A DNA stretch of 64,000 bases from Mangrovimonas sp. YM274 (GTDB taxonomy: Bacteria; Bacteroidota; Bacteroidia; Flavobacteriales; Flavobacteriaceae): contig NZ_CP133091.1 of the NCBI RefSeq assembly GCF_030908385.1, forward strand, positions 310,001 through 374,000. Direction: 5' to 3'. The notes beneath the pieces are model-generated. The model was given only the letters and a program-made list of their open reading frames with translations. It searched no databases and was not told the DNA's origin. Numbering within the stretch: position 1 is the first letter of the stretch; every line of letters starts with the position of its first letter. A program made the translations under genes and the position numbers. Below, piece by piece: positions 34,994 to 45,105 of the stretch.

Positions 34994-36463
34994 ATGAGGA
35001 AGTTTAGTTTTCAATTACTTGTATTGTCTTTAGTTTTGATTGCCGTTGGGTGTAGTAGTGATTCCTCGGATGATGAGGAGATTCAAGTTACTTCAATAAC
35101 TATTCTTGGCGAAACGATAACAGATGGATTAAGTAGTCAATTATCTGTACAAATTGTGCCTTCAAATGCTACAGAAACCTCGGTGGCTTGGTCTGTTTCA
35201 GATCCTTCAATAGCTACGATTTCCAATAATGGTTTATTGTCGGCTGTGTCTAATGGATCTGTTACTGTTAAGGCAACTGCTCAAGATGGTTCAGGTGTTT
35301 TTGGAGAACGTTCATTTAGCATATCAGGAGTAGGCGCTGGTCCAGTGATTATGGTTGAAACCAGTCAGGAGATTATCGAAGCTATTTTAACTGCTTCTGC
35401 AGGAGATATTATTTACATTAAGGGAGGTGAGTATGAATTTGCATCTACTATTAATATGTCGGCAGATGGAAGCTCAGGGAATACCATTGTTTTCATGGGG
35501 GATCCTGAAGATGCTACACGTCCACAATTTAATTTCTCTGCAATGTCTGAAAACTCAAGTAACAGGGGGATACAACTTTCTGGTGATTTTTGGGATATTA
35601 AAGGGATAGATGTTTTTGGAGCAGGGGACAATGGCATGTATATTTCAGGGGATAATAACTTGATAGAGTTCTGTACCTTCAGTGAGAATGCCGACTCGGG
35701 GTTACAAATTTCAGGAGGCGGAAGTAATAACACCATACTAAATTGCGATTCCTTTTACAATGCTGATTCTACACTTGAAAATGCCGATGGTTTTGCATGT
35801 AAGCTAACAGCTGGAACAGGCAATAAATTCATAGGATGTAGAGCTTGGCAGAATTTGGATGATGGTTGGGACGGTTATTTGCGGGATAATGATAATATTA
35901 CCACCTATTATGAAAATTGTTGGGCCTTTAAAAATGGTTACTTAATGGATGGTAGTGCTGGAGTTGGCGATGGTAACGGTTTTAAAACAGGAGGTAGCGA
36001 TGACAAAACCTTAAAGCATCATGGCGTTTATAAAAACTGTATTGCTGCTGGAAATATTTATGATGGTTTTGATCATAATAGTAATAGGGGAGATATAGAA
36101 TTGTATAACTGTTCGGCTTACAACAATGGACGTAATATCAATTTTAGTAGTACCAACATTGCTAACTTCTTATTAATAAAAAATTCATTGTCATTTGAAG
36201 GGATTAATTCTGATTCATATTCTGCTACACAAACGGATATTTCCAATAATGGATGGCAATCTGGATTGACTACAGATGCTTCGGATTTTGTGAGTTTGGA
36301 TATAGATCTTTTGGCATCTCCAAGAAATTCAGATGGCAGTTTGCCAGATATTGATTTCTTAAAACTATCATCAGGTAGTGACTTAATTGATCAAGGCGTT
36401 GATGTTGGCTTACCATTTTTAGGAGCAGCTCCAGATATAGGTGCTTTTGAATATCAAGACTAG
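34994..36463 (+). CDS. PL9-type pectate lyase lipoprotein
   Basis: A 489-residue secreted enzyme with a lipobox (LVLIAVGC, Cys20). Residues about 32-110 form a BIG2/Ig-like domain (VTSITILGETITDGLSSQL, VSDPSIATISNNGL). The rest is a right-handed beta-helix with ENADGFACKL, NLDDGWDGY and GNGFKTGG. The Asp-rich cluster would bind calcium and the Lys of GFKTGG would be the catalytic base, as in PL9 lyases. It should cleave polygalacturonate outside the cell. It ends the uronate operon and meets the PL1 gene tail to tail. Confidence 0.88.
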   Translation: MRKFSFQLLVLSLVLIAVGCSSDSSDDEEIQVTSITILGETITDGLSSQLSVQIVPSNATETSVAWSVSDPSIATISNNGLLSAVSNGSVTVKATAQDGSGVFGERSFSISGVGAGPVIMVETSQEIIEAILTASAGDIIYIKGGEYEFASTINMSADGSSGNTIVFMGDPEDATRPQFNFSAMSENSSNRGIQLSGDFWDIKGIDVFGAGDNGMYISGDNNLIEFCTFSENADSGLQISGGGSNNTILNCDSFYNADSTLENADGFACKLTAGTGNKFIGCRAWQNLDDGWDGYLRDNDNITTYYENCWAFKNGYLMDGSAGVGDGNGFKTGGSDDKTLKHHGVYKNCIAAGNIYDGFDHNSNRGDIELYNCSAYNNGRNINFSSTNIANFLLIKNSLSFEGINSDSYSATQTDISNNGWQSGLTTDASDFVSLDIDLLASPRNSDGSLPDIDFLKLSSGSDLIDQGVDVGLPFLGAAPDIGAFEYQD

Positions 36464-36477
36464 GAGTGTCCTCCTTA
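36457..36477. terminator. Small bidirectional hairpin between PL9 and PL1 genes
   Basis: CTAGGAG and CTCCTTAG pair with one bulge around a very short loop, overlapping the stop codons of both convergent genes, which are 11 bases apart. There is no T-run. It may mark the collision point of two transcripts but is a weak candidate. Confidence 0.3.
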
Positions 36478-37794
36478 GTGTTTGTCAATAAGACTATTGG
36501 TGTATACCTCTATATTGGAATATTTAGAGTCTAAAGAGCTTAAATGCGAGTCTTTTAAGCTGTAGTTTAAGCCATTTTGAAGTTCCCAATCATCTGGAAT
36601 ACCATCACCATCGCTGTCTTTTGGACCTTTTTGGTAAGGGAAACTAGGCCAAGCGCCCACGTTGTTTTGTGAATCAATAATTCCATTGTCGTAGGAGGCA
36701 TTTCCGTTAATTACATTCTCAATAATCCTAAGGTCTACAGCATCTTTATGCAAACTCGCTCCGGCTTGCTTTAAGACTAATTCCATAGCTTTTTGTGCTG
36801 TATTAGTGGTTACATTGTTTACTATGCTAACAGGTTCTTCTAATTTTGCTTGAATAGGGTTTTCGCATTGCACTCCACCGTTCCAGTTGTTTTGTGAGAT
36901 TGTGTCATAGCCGTACACATAATTTCCATGGACATAGAATTGACCATAGGGTAAGGAAGGGCTAACGATTCGGTCTAGTTTTGAGGAGGTCGTAGCTGGG
37001 CCAGATTTAAAATAATTGTTAACGATATTGTACTGTCCTTTTTCGCCACCATAGATACTGTTTTCGCCCCAATTGTAAATGACATTATTTCTAAAATCCA
37101 CAAATTCATTCTCCGAGTTTTTAGTGGTTTTAGAGCCGCTAAACCTAGGGTTTCTACTATTGTTATGAGCTAATAGGTTATGATGAAAAGACGCCTTGAC
37201 ACCGCCCCAAATGCCGCCATATCCATGAGCGCCTTTGTGGTGTACAGAGCGATTAAGAGCTTCTGAAACAATACTCCATTGAAAGGTGAAATTAGTATTG
37301 TTATAAAAGGATGCGTTTTCGTCGGTTCCCCAGCTAATCGAACAGTGGTCTATGATTACGTTATCAGTATCTCTGCAGCCTAGGGCATCCCCTTCAATTT
37401 CATGAATATCACCCATTCTAAACCTAAGATACCTTACAATGACGTTATCAGCCTTAATGGTAACAGGGTATCCTTTAATAGTGATCCCATCGCCTGGAGC
37501 GGTTTGGCCCAAAATGCTTAAGCTCCCTTTGTTTATATCTAACTTTCTTTTTAATTCAATAGTTCCAGACACTGCAAAAACAATGATACGTGGCCCATCT
37601 TTTAAGATGCCTTTCCTAAGACTTCCCTCTCCGTCATCATTGAGGTTGGTTACTACGTAAACCAATCCCCCTCTACCTCCTGAGGCATATTTACCAAAAC
37701 CTTCGGCTGTAGGAAATGCCAAATTTTGTGATACAGAAATACCGTAAAAGCTTAAAAATATTATGTAAACGAAAGAATGTTTTAAAAGACTCAT
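36475..37794 (-). CDS. PL1-type pectate lyase
   Basis: A 439-residue secreted enzyme with signal peptide YIIFLSFYGISVSQ. AFPTAEGFGKYASGGRGG is the usual start of Bacteroidota PL1 lyases. The beta-helix follows with CRDTDNVIIDHCSISWGTDEN (calcium-binding and catalytic area), WSIVSEALN and HHNLLAHNNSRNPRFSGSK, where the conserved Arg lies. A DSDGDGIPDDWEL calcium-loop segment lies near the C-terminus. It should cleave polygalacturonate. It is last on the minus strand of the susC operon, behind a terminator, so its transcription may be lower or independent. Confidence 0.9.
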   Translation of the reverse strand: MSLLKHSFVYIIFLSFYGISVSQNLAFPTAEGFGKYASGGRGGLVYVVTNLNDDGEGSLRKGILKDGPRIIVFAVSGTIELKRKLDINKGSLSILGQTAPGDGITIKGYPVTIKADNVIVRYLRFRMGDIHEIEGDALGCRDTDNVIIDHCSISWGTDENASFYNNTNFTFQWSIVSEALNRSVHHKGAHGYGGIWGGVKASFHHNLLAHNNSRNPRFSGSKTTKNSENEFVDFRNNVIYNWGENSIYGGEKGQYNIVNNYFKSGPATTSSKLDRIVSPSLPYGQFYVHGNYVYGYDTISQNNWNGGVQCENPIQAKLEEPVSIVNNVTTNTAQKAMELVLKQAGASLHKDAVDLRIIENVINGNASYDNGIIDSQNNVGAWPSFPYQKGPKDSDGDGIPDDWELQNGLNYSLKDSHLSSLDSKYSNIEVYTNSLIDKH

Positions 37795-37805
37795 GGGTTA
37801 TGAAA

Positions 37806-37843
37806 TTAAAAAAAAAGAGGAGTGATTGTATATTCACCCCTCT
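37806..37843 (-). terminator. Terminator after the surface-protein gene
   Basis: AGAGGGGTGA and TCACTCCTCT (minus strand) form a 10-pair stem with one G-U pair and an eight-base loop, followed by a run of nine T. It lies about 30 bases after the stop of the DUF5123-type gene and before the PL1 gene. It would end or weaken the susC-susD transcript. Confidence 0.8.
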
Positions 37844-37874
37844 CTTTATTACTAATTTAAGATAATTTACTGTT

Positions 37875-39428
37875 TTATTGATGCCAGCGAGGGTCCCCAA
37901 TATTATAATCAATAATAGATTGGGTACTCACAGAGAAATCTCCGTTAACAGGATCTGCAAATCCTGGATCTACAGTGGTATACGTAGTAGAGTCATCATA
38001 TCTCGCAACAGACGAATCATATAATGTTGGTGCATTGAAATAGTTGTTGTCTGCAAAGGTAATACTCTCATCTGTAGCACTATTATCTGAATATCCTTCT
38101 ACCTCGGTGTCTGTTATTAGATTATTGGTAGAAGTAATATCGTTGTCAGCAAATCTTACATAAAAGATTCTTCTGCTAGAAGAATTGGAGCAAGCATATA
38201 AGGTACAATTAGATAAGTTGATGTTACAGGTTAATCCTGTGCCATTAGAATCTCCAGCGGCATCCACTCTAAAGAAATCTCTACCTGGAGCACAATTGTT
38301 GAAGGTGCTGGTGTTAACATTGATGTTTAACACATCAGAGTTTCTAAAATCTATGAAGTCACCTCCACTAGTCATAACATTAGTTACAATACAGTTTTCA
38401 ACTGTAAGTGAATTCAAAATAGCACCTGTTTCGTTTCCAGCAACAAAGGATCTGTCATAGTCATGAATATTACAACCGCTAATGGTTAAGTTGTCAAAAC
38501 TACCAGCTCCGGTGTATCTTACCACATCTATTTGTTCATTGGCAGCGTCACCTGTAAGGTCTAAGTCGATTAGATTAACATCGGTAGCACCACCAACTAT
38601 AGAAAAGCTCAACATTAATAAAGGTTTGTCGAAGCTATAAAGTCCTGTAATGGTAATAGATTTGTCTAAAGTAACAGAACCTGACTGAGCTGTATAGTCT
38701 CCAGCATCCAATACTAAGGTTGCTCCAGGCTCGGCATCTGCGATCATTTGCAGTAAATCATCATCTGTCGTTACCAATTGGCCATCGCCGATATCGATCC
38801 CTGTGGTGAAAGTGGTGTTACCGCGCACAGTAGTATTATTAAATATCTGTGCAGTATACTCCGTTTCACCTGTAAGACCTGTGACTACGGCAATTCCAGT
38901 TGCCATTTCTTCAGGCGTGATGTCATGAACGATATCACCTGGCTGAAGTGCTATATGGGTTACCTCGCTATTCGCGAACCAGCGTAATGTGGCTTCGGTT
39001 GCTAAAATATCTCCCGGTTCCTCAGGAAGGAATAGCTGTTCGGTTTCTGTTAGAGCAGTAATGGTAGCATAGTTAGAGTCGGCTAATCCTCTATTACTGA
39101 TTGCTTTTACACGAATGTAATAAAGTGTTTCTGCTTCTAGTGGAATCAAAACAGGGAGTTCCTCAGAATTCACGGTTACTGTTTCTACAATTGGGCTAAA
39201 GTTTTCATTTTTACTAACTTCAACTTGATATGTGTCAACATTTTCATCGGTATCCCAATTAAGTTCAATATTTACTTGGTTTCTGATGAAAGCCTCCAAT
39301 TCGGTAGGCATGAATTCTCTGTCAATTTGTAATTCTTCAATCAATGGTTCTTGCTTGGTACAACTAGCTACCGAAGCCAGTATTACCATGAGCACGAAGA
39401 ATGATTTTAATATATGTGTTGTTTTCAT
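37875..39428 (-). CDS. DUF5123-type surface lipoprotein with Fn3 domain
   Basis: A 517-residue lipoprotein (VILASVASC, Cys23). A fibronectin type III-like region spans about residues 45-130 (NIELNWDTDENVDTYQVEVSKN), perhaps with a second such unit to about 205. A beta-helix follows (SITITGLYSFDKP, LTISGCNIHDYDRS, VENCIVTNV) and DFRNSDVLNINVNTSTF. This layout matches DUF4957/DUF5123 proteins next to pectin SusCD pairs. It probably binds pectin at the cell surface, replacing SusE/F. No catalytic Lys/Asp cluster is obvious, so lyase activity is doubtful. It lies 27 bases downstream of susD. Confidence 0.75.
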   Translation of the reverse strand: MKTTHILKSFFVLMVILASVASCTKQEPLIEELQIDREFMPTELEAFIRNQVNIELNWDTDENVDTYQVEVSKNENFSPIVETVTVNSEELPVLIPLEAETLYYIRVKAISNRGLADSNYATITALTETEQLFLPEEPGDILATEATLRWFANSEVTHIALQPGDIVHDITPEEMATGIAVVTGLTGETEYTAQIFNNTTVRGNTTFTTGIDIGDGQLVTTDDDLLQMIADAEPGATLVLDAGDYTAQSGSVTLDKSITITGLYSFDKPLLMLSFSIVGGATDVNLIDLDLTGDAANEQIDVVRYTGAGSFDNLTISGCNIHDYDRSFVAGNETGAILNSLTVENCIVTNVMTSGGDFIDFRNSDVLNINVNTSTFNNCAPGRDFFRVDAAGDSNGTGLTCNINLSNCTLYACSNSSSRRIFYVRFADNDITSTNNLITDTEVEGYSDNSATDESITFADNNYFNAPTLYDSSVARYDDSTTYTTVDPGFADPVNGDFSVSTQSIIDYNIGDPRWHQ

Positions 39429-39455
39429 AGTGTATTGTTTCTTGTTAGTTGCTTT

Positions 39456-41258
39456 TTAGTATCCATAATCGTTTACTAATTGACCATTGCTACCATCGAT
39501 AAAAATTTGCCAAATAGGCCAAAACTGTCTAGTATCAGGGTCTACGCCTGGTTTATAAATAAATTCGATGAAATTATCTTCAATCAAGGTCCAGTCTTTA
39601 GAAGAATATTCAGGACCTGGATTGTCCGTTTCATTTCTATTAAGACCATAAACCTCTAAAGTTTCTCCATCCTCTTCATATTTATAATATAAGGTTGTAG
39701 GAACATCGGCATACTCTCCCGTACGATTTACTAAGTTGGTCATTTTTGCTTTAGCCTCTTCCAATTGTTCCCCTAGAAGGTTCCAACGAATTAAGGCTTG
39801 TTTGCGTTCCATTTCACCAGTAAATTCATATTGATGTTCTTTCACAATCGCATTAAACATCGCTTCTTGGCTTCCTAAATTATCAACGTAACTGTCCACT
39901 TTTTCAGCGTGAAGCTCAGATGGAAATGCACGCATTCTAATTTCTTTTAAATACGGTGCAGCAGCGCCAGGACCATTAAGCTCATTGGCAGCTTCGGCGG
40001 CAATTAATAAAACTTCTGCAAAGCGCATGTATATTTTATTAAGACCATCATCATTTGTGGAAGTCACATATCTGTCCATCCATTCATAACGATACTTTCC
40101 AAAATACCAGGAATCCATACTTGTTAACTCTTGTTGCGAAAACGCTTGCTCATTAGGTGAGGCATATTCGTAAGGAACACAGGTTACATCTCGGCGTGTA
40201 TCATCTTCGTCGTAATCATAAAAAACGGTTGCCAATGGGCCGGCAGCGCCTCCTCTAGCTTGACCCGTATGCTGATCAACTCCTCTATGACGTACTCCAA
40301 AAGAAAAAAGCACACGACCTCTACCAGCACTAAAAGGAATTTCCCATAAAGATTCACCTCCCGCTGCTATATTTTCTTGATTATAACTTCTCCAAAACCC
40401 TTCAAAAGAAGGCGCTAATTGTGTTGTACCACTTTGAATGACATCGGTAGCTTCTTGAAGCGCCAAGGTGTACATGTTTTGAACTGATAAATCAGGATCA
40501 TTACTTCTTCTAACACCATCAGGGTATTGTTGGTACCCACTAGCGATCATAGCCAAACGTGCTCTGAAAGATTTTACGAATGCTTTGTTAACGCGTTCTA
40601 CAGAAGTTGTGTTGGCTGTTTCGTTAGGCCATGCCACTAATGTGCTGGCCTCGGCTAGATCTTCCAAAAGTTTTTTGTAAATCACATCACGACTTGTTTT
40701 AGGCAAATATTGTGTTTCTGAAGTAATTGGTTCAAAGCGATAAGGGACATCTCCCCAAGCTTTCATTAGGTCGGCATAATAGATAGCTCTTAATGTTATT
40801 GCTTCGCCTAACAATTGGCCCATGTCACTACCGGGAACAGGATCACCAAATTCTCTTAAACCGTTAATACAAATATTGGCACGTTCAATTCCTCTATACA
40901 TCATCACCCAGGCATTGTTGTCTGTATTCATTTGGGTATTTGTCGAAGACGCATCATAGATCATCAAGGGAGCCTGTGAGCTTCCGCTTTGATTGGAACT
41001 GTAATGATACTCGGTGTCTGTATTAAATCCATAAAAGGGAATAAATCTACCTCTGTAGGAGTTGGTTTGCCCCATAGGCTCCAAAATACCGTCCACGGCT
41101 CCTCTTGCTAATCCGTAAGTTGAAAAAATTATAGATTCTTCCAAAGTGGACTGAGCTGGAGCTTCTAGGAAGTCTTCATCAAATTCATCGCAACCAAAAC
41201 ATAAGCCCATGAGCAAAATTCCGGTTAATATATATATCTGTTTCATCTTAATAATCAT
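39456..41258 (-). CDS. SusD/RagB-family lipoprotein
   Basis: A 600-residue SusD-like lipoprotein (LTGILLMGLCFGC, lipobox near residue 23). The N-terminal SusD region has EFDEDFLEAPAQSTLEES and the TPR-like helices (AITLRAIYYADLMKAWGDVPYRFEP). The C-terminal RagB part has IYMRFAEVLLIAAEAANELNG and EYEFTGEMERKQALIRW. It caps the SusC barrel and binds pectic oligomers. An internal Met at residue 5 could be the true start. It begins five bases after susC, so the pair is co-translated. Confidence 0.95.
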   Translation of the reverse strand: MIIKMKQIYILTGILLMGLCFGCDEFDEDFLEAPAQSTLEESIIFSTYGLARGAVDGILEPMGQTNSYRGRFIPFYGFNTDTEYHYSSNQSGSSQAPLMIYDASSTNTQMNTDNNAWVMMYRGIERANICINGLREFGDPVPGSDMGQLLGEAITLRAIYYADLMKAWGDVPYRFEPITSETQYLPKTSRDVIYKKLLEDLAEASTLVAWPNETANTTSVERVNKAFVKSFRARLAMIASGYQQYPDGVRRSNDPDLSVQNMYTLALQEATDVIQSGTTQLAPSFEGFWRSYNQENIAAGGESLWEIPFSAGRGRVLFSFGVRHRGVDQHTGQARGGAAGPLATVFYDYDEDDTRRDVTCVPYEYASPNEQAFSQQELTSMDSWYFGKYRYEWMDRYVTSTNDDGLNKIYMRFAEVLLIAAEAANELNGPGAAAPYLKEIRMRAFPSELHAEKVDSYVDNLGSQEAMFNAIVKEHQYEFTGEMERKQALIRWNLLGEQLEEAKAKMTNLVNRTGEYADVPTTLYYKYEEDGETLEVYGLNRNETDNPGPEYSSKDWTLIEDNFIEFIYKPGVDPDTRQFWPIWQIFIDGSNGQLVNDYGY

Positions 41259-41263
41259 TTTAA

Positions 41264-44200
41264 TTAAAAGTTTAGGTTAAAACCAAATACTAGTTGTCTA
41301 CTTCTTGGGTATGGAGAATAATCCACTCCAGGTGTTAGAGGTGTTCTTCTTCTAGTTGAAACCTCTGGATCAAGTCCTGAGTAATTGGTAAGAAGAAATA
41401 CATTGTTAGCTGTAGCATAAAACCTTAATTTGGTGATTCCGGTCGCTTCCAATAAATCATTTGGTATGGTATAGCCTAAAGTTAAGGTATTTAATCGTAA
41501 AAAAGAACCGTCTTCTACTGCCCAATCCGTAAACATATATCTTGGCATGTATGGGGACCACAAGGTTGTGTTGGCATTAAGTGCCGCTAATGCATCTGGA
41601 TCGGTTACCAATTGTCCTGAAGCAGGGTCTAGATTGGTCCATCTTGTACCATCAGCCATTTCGGAGCTTAAATTTCTATACTGCCCATTTTCATTGGAAG
41701 TTGTAAACTCAATTTTGTTAGCGTTATAAACGTCGTTCCCTATGCTATAGTTGAATGCCGCCGTTAAGTCGAAACCATAGGCATAGGCATTTAGTACAAA
41801 ACCTCCCGTTAAGTCTGGATTGACATCTCCTATAATGCCTATATCATCTTGATTAACTATGCCATCACCATTGGTGTCTTTTAATTTCATAGATCCTGGT
41901 TGAACTTCTCCTCCTAATGCCTCTGCACTATTAACAACCCCATCCAATAAGGTGTATTCTCCCGTAGTTTCATCATAACTAAAATCGGATACTTCATATC
42001 TTCCATCGTTTTGATAGCCAATCATGGTTCCAATAGATTCACCTACATAAACGGCATAGTCGTTACCTATTTGAGATGAAGCCCAGTTGGTGTTGGTGCC
42101 AAAGTTATCCGTGATTCCCAATGAGTTGATTTTGTTTTTGTTCATGGACATGTTTAAGGAAAGGTTCAATCCATAGTTTTCCTTTTGAATAGCAGCAATA
42201 TTTAGGGAGGCTTCGAAACCAGTATTTTGTACCTCTCCCATATTTCTATATTGGGCATCATAACCAGTACCTGGCGTTGGGAACCTTATTAATAGATCTT
42301 CCGTAATGTTTTTGTATAATTCAAAAGACCCGCTTAAAGCGCCTTTGAAAAACCCGAAATCAAGACCAAAGTTTTGAGATATTGTGGTTTCCCATTTTAA
42401 ACCCGGGTTAGGCATAATGTTAGAAGCTGCCCAATACGAATTTATATCATTTAAATACGATGTGTTGGAAGATAAGAAGACTCTAGAAGTTTGTGCTGTA
42501 GGAATACTGTTGTTTCCAACTTGACCATAACTTAATCTTAATTTTAATAAGTCTACCCAAGAAGAATCGCTTAAAAAGGCTTCTTCAGAAATTTTCCAAC
42601 CCAATGCCGCAGAAGGGAAGTAGCCCCAACGGTTGTCTCCTAGGAATTTACTGGATCCATCCATACGATAGGTAGCTGTTAATAAATAACGATTTTTGAA
42701 GTCGTAGTTCACACGTCCAAAGAAGGAGAGTAATTTATCTTCTGGGCTGTAAAAATTATCTACCGAAAAAGGATCTCCTTGCGTTGTTAAATTAAGAGAG
42801 GTTTGAAAATCAAAATCTTTTGGGAAACCGTGAATTTCTGTTTCTACCAAGTGGTTTTTGTAAACAATCATTTCTTCCCCTAGCATTAACTTTAGGTTGT
42901 GATTTTCGTTATCGGCAAAAATAAAGTCGTAGTTAAGGGTGTTGGCATTTCTAAAGGTTTCTCTTTTGCGGTCGCGCATCCTTAAGGCCGGCATTTCTTG
43001 ATTTTCAACTTCGGGTCTGTTTCTAGAGTAATAGGTAGATCTTCCGTAGAAACGGTAATCTAAATCATATCTTTTGTTAAAACCTACTTCTGTTCTGTAA
43101 TTAAGTTGCTCTAGTATATCCCAGCTAAAGCTACCTACCATATTAAGGTTTTCGTTTAGTTTTCTTTGTTGGTTATCGTCTACAGCAACAAAAGGATTCA
43201 CCAAATAATTAGACAAGGCTTCATCTGTATTGGTGGTTGTAATTCCAGGTAATGGAATTGGAGAATACCCAACACTATGTCTTAGACGGGCATCTGCCGA
43301 AGAGACTTCATTTTGCTCATTGGCACCACCACCATTTACTTCAGTGTCGGCATAACGAACGGTAAAGGATAAATCAACTTTGTCGTTTGGCTTGCTTTTT
43401 AAAGCAAGGGATACGTTATTTCTTTTAAAATCAGAACCAACCATAATGGCTTTTTCATCAAACAAGGCGTAGTTGAAGTTATAGTTGATTTTGTCACTTC
43501 CTCCTCTAATGGCTAGATCACGACTTTGTACCTCACCTTTTCGTCCATAAATTTGTCTTTGCCAATCATTGCCTTCCATACCTATATATTGGTCGTAATC
43601 ATCATAGGAACCAAAATATTCTTCATACGTTTCAGGTTGCTCATCCAAAAGGGCATACTCGTATTGCCATTTCACATAATCTTCAGGGCTTAATACGTCA
43701 ATCGTTTTGGCTATTTCCTTAAAGCCATAAAACATATTGTAATTTACGGAAATTTTACCTGGTTGTCCACTTTTTGTGGTGATGATTACTACTCCATTAG
43801 CACCTCTAGAACCGTATATGGCGGTTGAGGAAGCATCTTTTAAAACAGTAATGCTTTCAATGTTAGAAGGAGAAATGTCGTTCAAGCTTGGAGCAGGGAA
43901 GCCGTCTACGATAAGTAGCGGGGAGCTGTCTCCTGTAATAGAACCGGCACCACGTACCCTAATGTTTATTTCAGAGTCGGGTGAACCTTCAGTGGAAACT
44001 ACCTGAACCCCGGCAAGTCTACCAGTTAGGGTTTCTGCTACACTAGCTATTGGTTGCGCAGCTAAGTCATCTCCATCAATGGCCACTACGGACCCAGTTA
44101 AATCAGATTTTTTAGATGTACCGTATCCAATAATAACAACTTCATCAAGTGATTCCAAGTTTGGTTCGAGGGTAACATTAATAGTGGTTTGTCCTGCCAC

Positions 44201-44524
44201 TGGTATTTCTTGGGTGGTAAACCCGGTATAAGAAAACACCAAAACAGCATTACTGTCTTCAATTTGTAGCGTGTAATTTCCGTCAAAATCGGTTGTTGTT
44301 CCGTTCGCTTTGCCTTTAACCAGAATATTGGCGCCAACTAAGGGACCTCCCAGTTCACCATCTGTCACAGTTCCTTTAACGGTTATACTTTGAGCGTTCA
44401 AAGCTGCCGCACTAAAAACAAAGGTGAACAATAGGATTATCGAGTGAAACTTTAATGGATAAAGTCCCTTTGTTTTTCTCCTAAGAGAGTGTAAAAACAA
44501 AGCATCAATTAAATTGTTGTGCAT
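41264..44524 (-). CDS. SusC/RagA-family TonB-dependent transporter
   Basis: A 1086-residue outer-membrane importer. A signal peptide (LLFTFVFSAAALNAQ) is followed by a carboxypeptidase-regulatory-like domain (SITVKGTVTDGELGGPLVGANILVKG, in two parts) and a TonB box (LDEVVIIGYG). The plug has LTGRLAGVQV, IRVRGAGSI, LLIVDGFP and SSTAIYGSRGANGVVIITTKSG. The barrel ends RSRQLVFGFNLNF. It should import pectic oligosaccharides with TonB energy. Its promoter carries the LacI operator 34 bases upstream of the start. No anti-sigma or hybrid regulator is next to it. Confidence 0.95.
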   Translation of the reverse strand: MHNNLIDALFLHSLRRKTKGLYPLKFHSIILLFTFVFSAAALNAQSITVKGTVTDGELGGPLVGANILVKGKANGTTTDFDGNYTLQIEDSNAVLVFSYTGFTTQEIPVAGQTTINVTLEPNLESLDEVVIIGYGTSKKSDLTGSVVAIDGDDLAAQPIASVAETLTGRLAGVQVVSTEGSPDSEINIRVRGAGSITGDSSPLLIVDGFPAPSLNDISPSNIESITVLKDASSTAIYGSRGANGVVIITTKSGQPGKISVNYNMFYGFKEIAKTIDVLSPEDYVKWQYEYALLDEQPETYEEYFGSYDDYDQYIGMEGNDWQRQIYGRKGEVQSRDLAIRGGSDKINYNFNYALFDEKAIMVGSDFKRNNVSLALKSKPNDKVDLSFTVRYADTEVNGGGANEQNEVSSADARLRHSVGYSPIPLPGITTTNTDEALSNYLVNPFVAVDDNQQRKLNENLNMVGSFSWDILEQLNYRTEVGFNKRYDLDYRFYGRSTYYSRNRPEVENQEMPALRMRDRKRETFRNANTLNYDFIFADNENHNLKLMLGEEMIVYKNHLVETEIHGFPKDFDFQTSLNLTTQGDPFSVDNFYSPEDKLLSFFGRVNYDFKNRYLLTATYRMDGSSKFLGDNRWGYFPSAALGWKISEEAFLSDSSWVDLLKLRLSYGQVGNNSIPTAQTSRVFLSSNTSYLNDINSYWAASNIMPNPGLKWETTISQNFGLDFGFFKGALSGSFELYKNITEDLLIRFPTPGTGYDAQYRNMGEVQNTGFEASLNIAAIQKENYGLNLSLNMSMNKNKINSLGITDNFGTNTNWASSQIGNDYAVYVGESIGTMIGYQNDGRYEVSDFSYDETTGEYTLLDGVVNSAEALGGEVQPGSMKLKDTNGDGIVNQDDIGIIGDVNPDLTGGFVLNAYAYGFDLTAAFNYSIGNDVYNANKIEFTTSNENGQYRNLSSEMADGTRWTNLDPASGQLVTDPDALAALNANTTLWSPYMPRYMFTDWAVEDGSFLRLNTLTLGYTIPNDLLEATGITKLRFYATANNVFLLTNYSGLDPEVSTRRRTPLTPGVDYSPYPRSRQLVFGFNLNF

Positions 44525-44557
44525 AAAATGAGTTAGTTTAGAATATTAATATCATAT

Positions 44558-44600
44558 GTAATCGATTACCCAAAGTTATCATATATTTTGAAAAATACAA
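44558..44600 (-). promoter_or_regulatory. susC promoter and LacI operator
   Basis: On the minus strand TTG (44598-44600), 19 bases and TAACTTTG (44571-44578) form a full flavobacterial promoter. One base later comes the perfect palindrome GTAATCGATTAC (44558-44569). A repressor here would block the transcription start of the susC-susD operon. Confidence 0.85.
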
Positions 44601-44806
44601 TTTTTTGTTAATTTTTTTTAAAGATTATGAATTAAAGAGCCTCGAAATATCGATGTGGTAATCTATATATGAAGTGTGTTTTAAGAAGTGGTTTTTGGGG
44701 TTAAATATGAATTAGAACTATTTTATCTGTATAAGTGATATTTTATAAGTACCTAATCGGTTTTTGGTTGGGATTGGTTAGGGTAATTTTGACAGGGATT
44801 GGAGGA

Positions 44807-44818
44807 GTAATCGATTGT
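44807..44818. promoter_or_regulatory. Second LacI-type operator upstream of susC
   Basis: GTAATCGATTGT differs at one position from the perfect palindrome (T for A near one end keeps 11 of 12). It lies about 240 bases upstream of the susC operator, with no promoter box next to it, and may act as an auxiliary site for DNA looping. Confidence 0.5.
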
Positions 44819-45105
44819 AAATTCAACAGAGAGCAATGTCTGTTATTAATAACAACGGTTTGTTGAAAATAGGAGGAAAGTGGAAATTATATTTTTTATT
44901 TGGGCTCTTAGCTAGTAATTGAAACCTGAAAGGGGGGTATGATTGAGGAGTGTGAAACTTTTTTTCATGGAAACTAAAATGTATAGTTGACATTTTTTTA
45001 TCACTCAGCAAATTTAATTAGAAGTAAAGGTGGTTGTGACACAAGAAATAAGTAGTTCCTTTTTTCTGTTTGTGTTTTCAGAATTCAGTGGAGGTTATAA
45101 TTAGT

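Larger units (their letters stand above)
44525..45105. other. Regulatory intergenic region upstream of susC
   Basis: About 580 AT-rich bases between the susC start and the end of the LacI-type gene. It contains the susC promoter with operator (44558-44600) and a second near-perfect operator (44807-44818). No gene is convincing; a 62-codon minus frame at 44823-45011 has no support. Confidence 0.6.
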
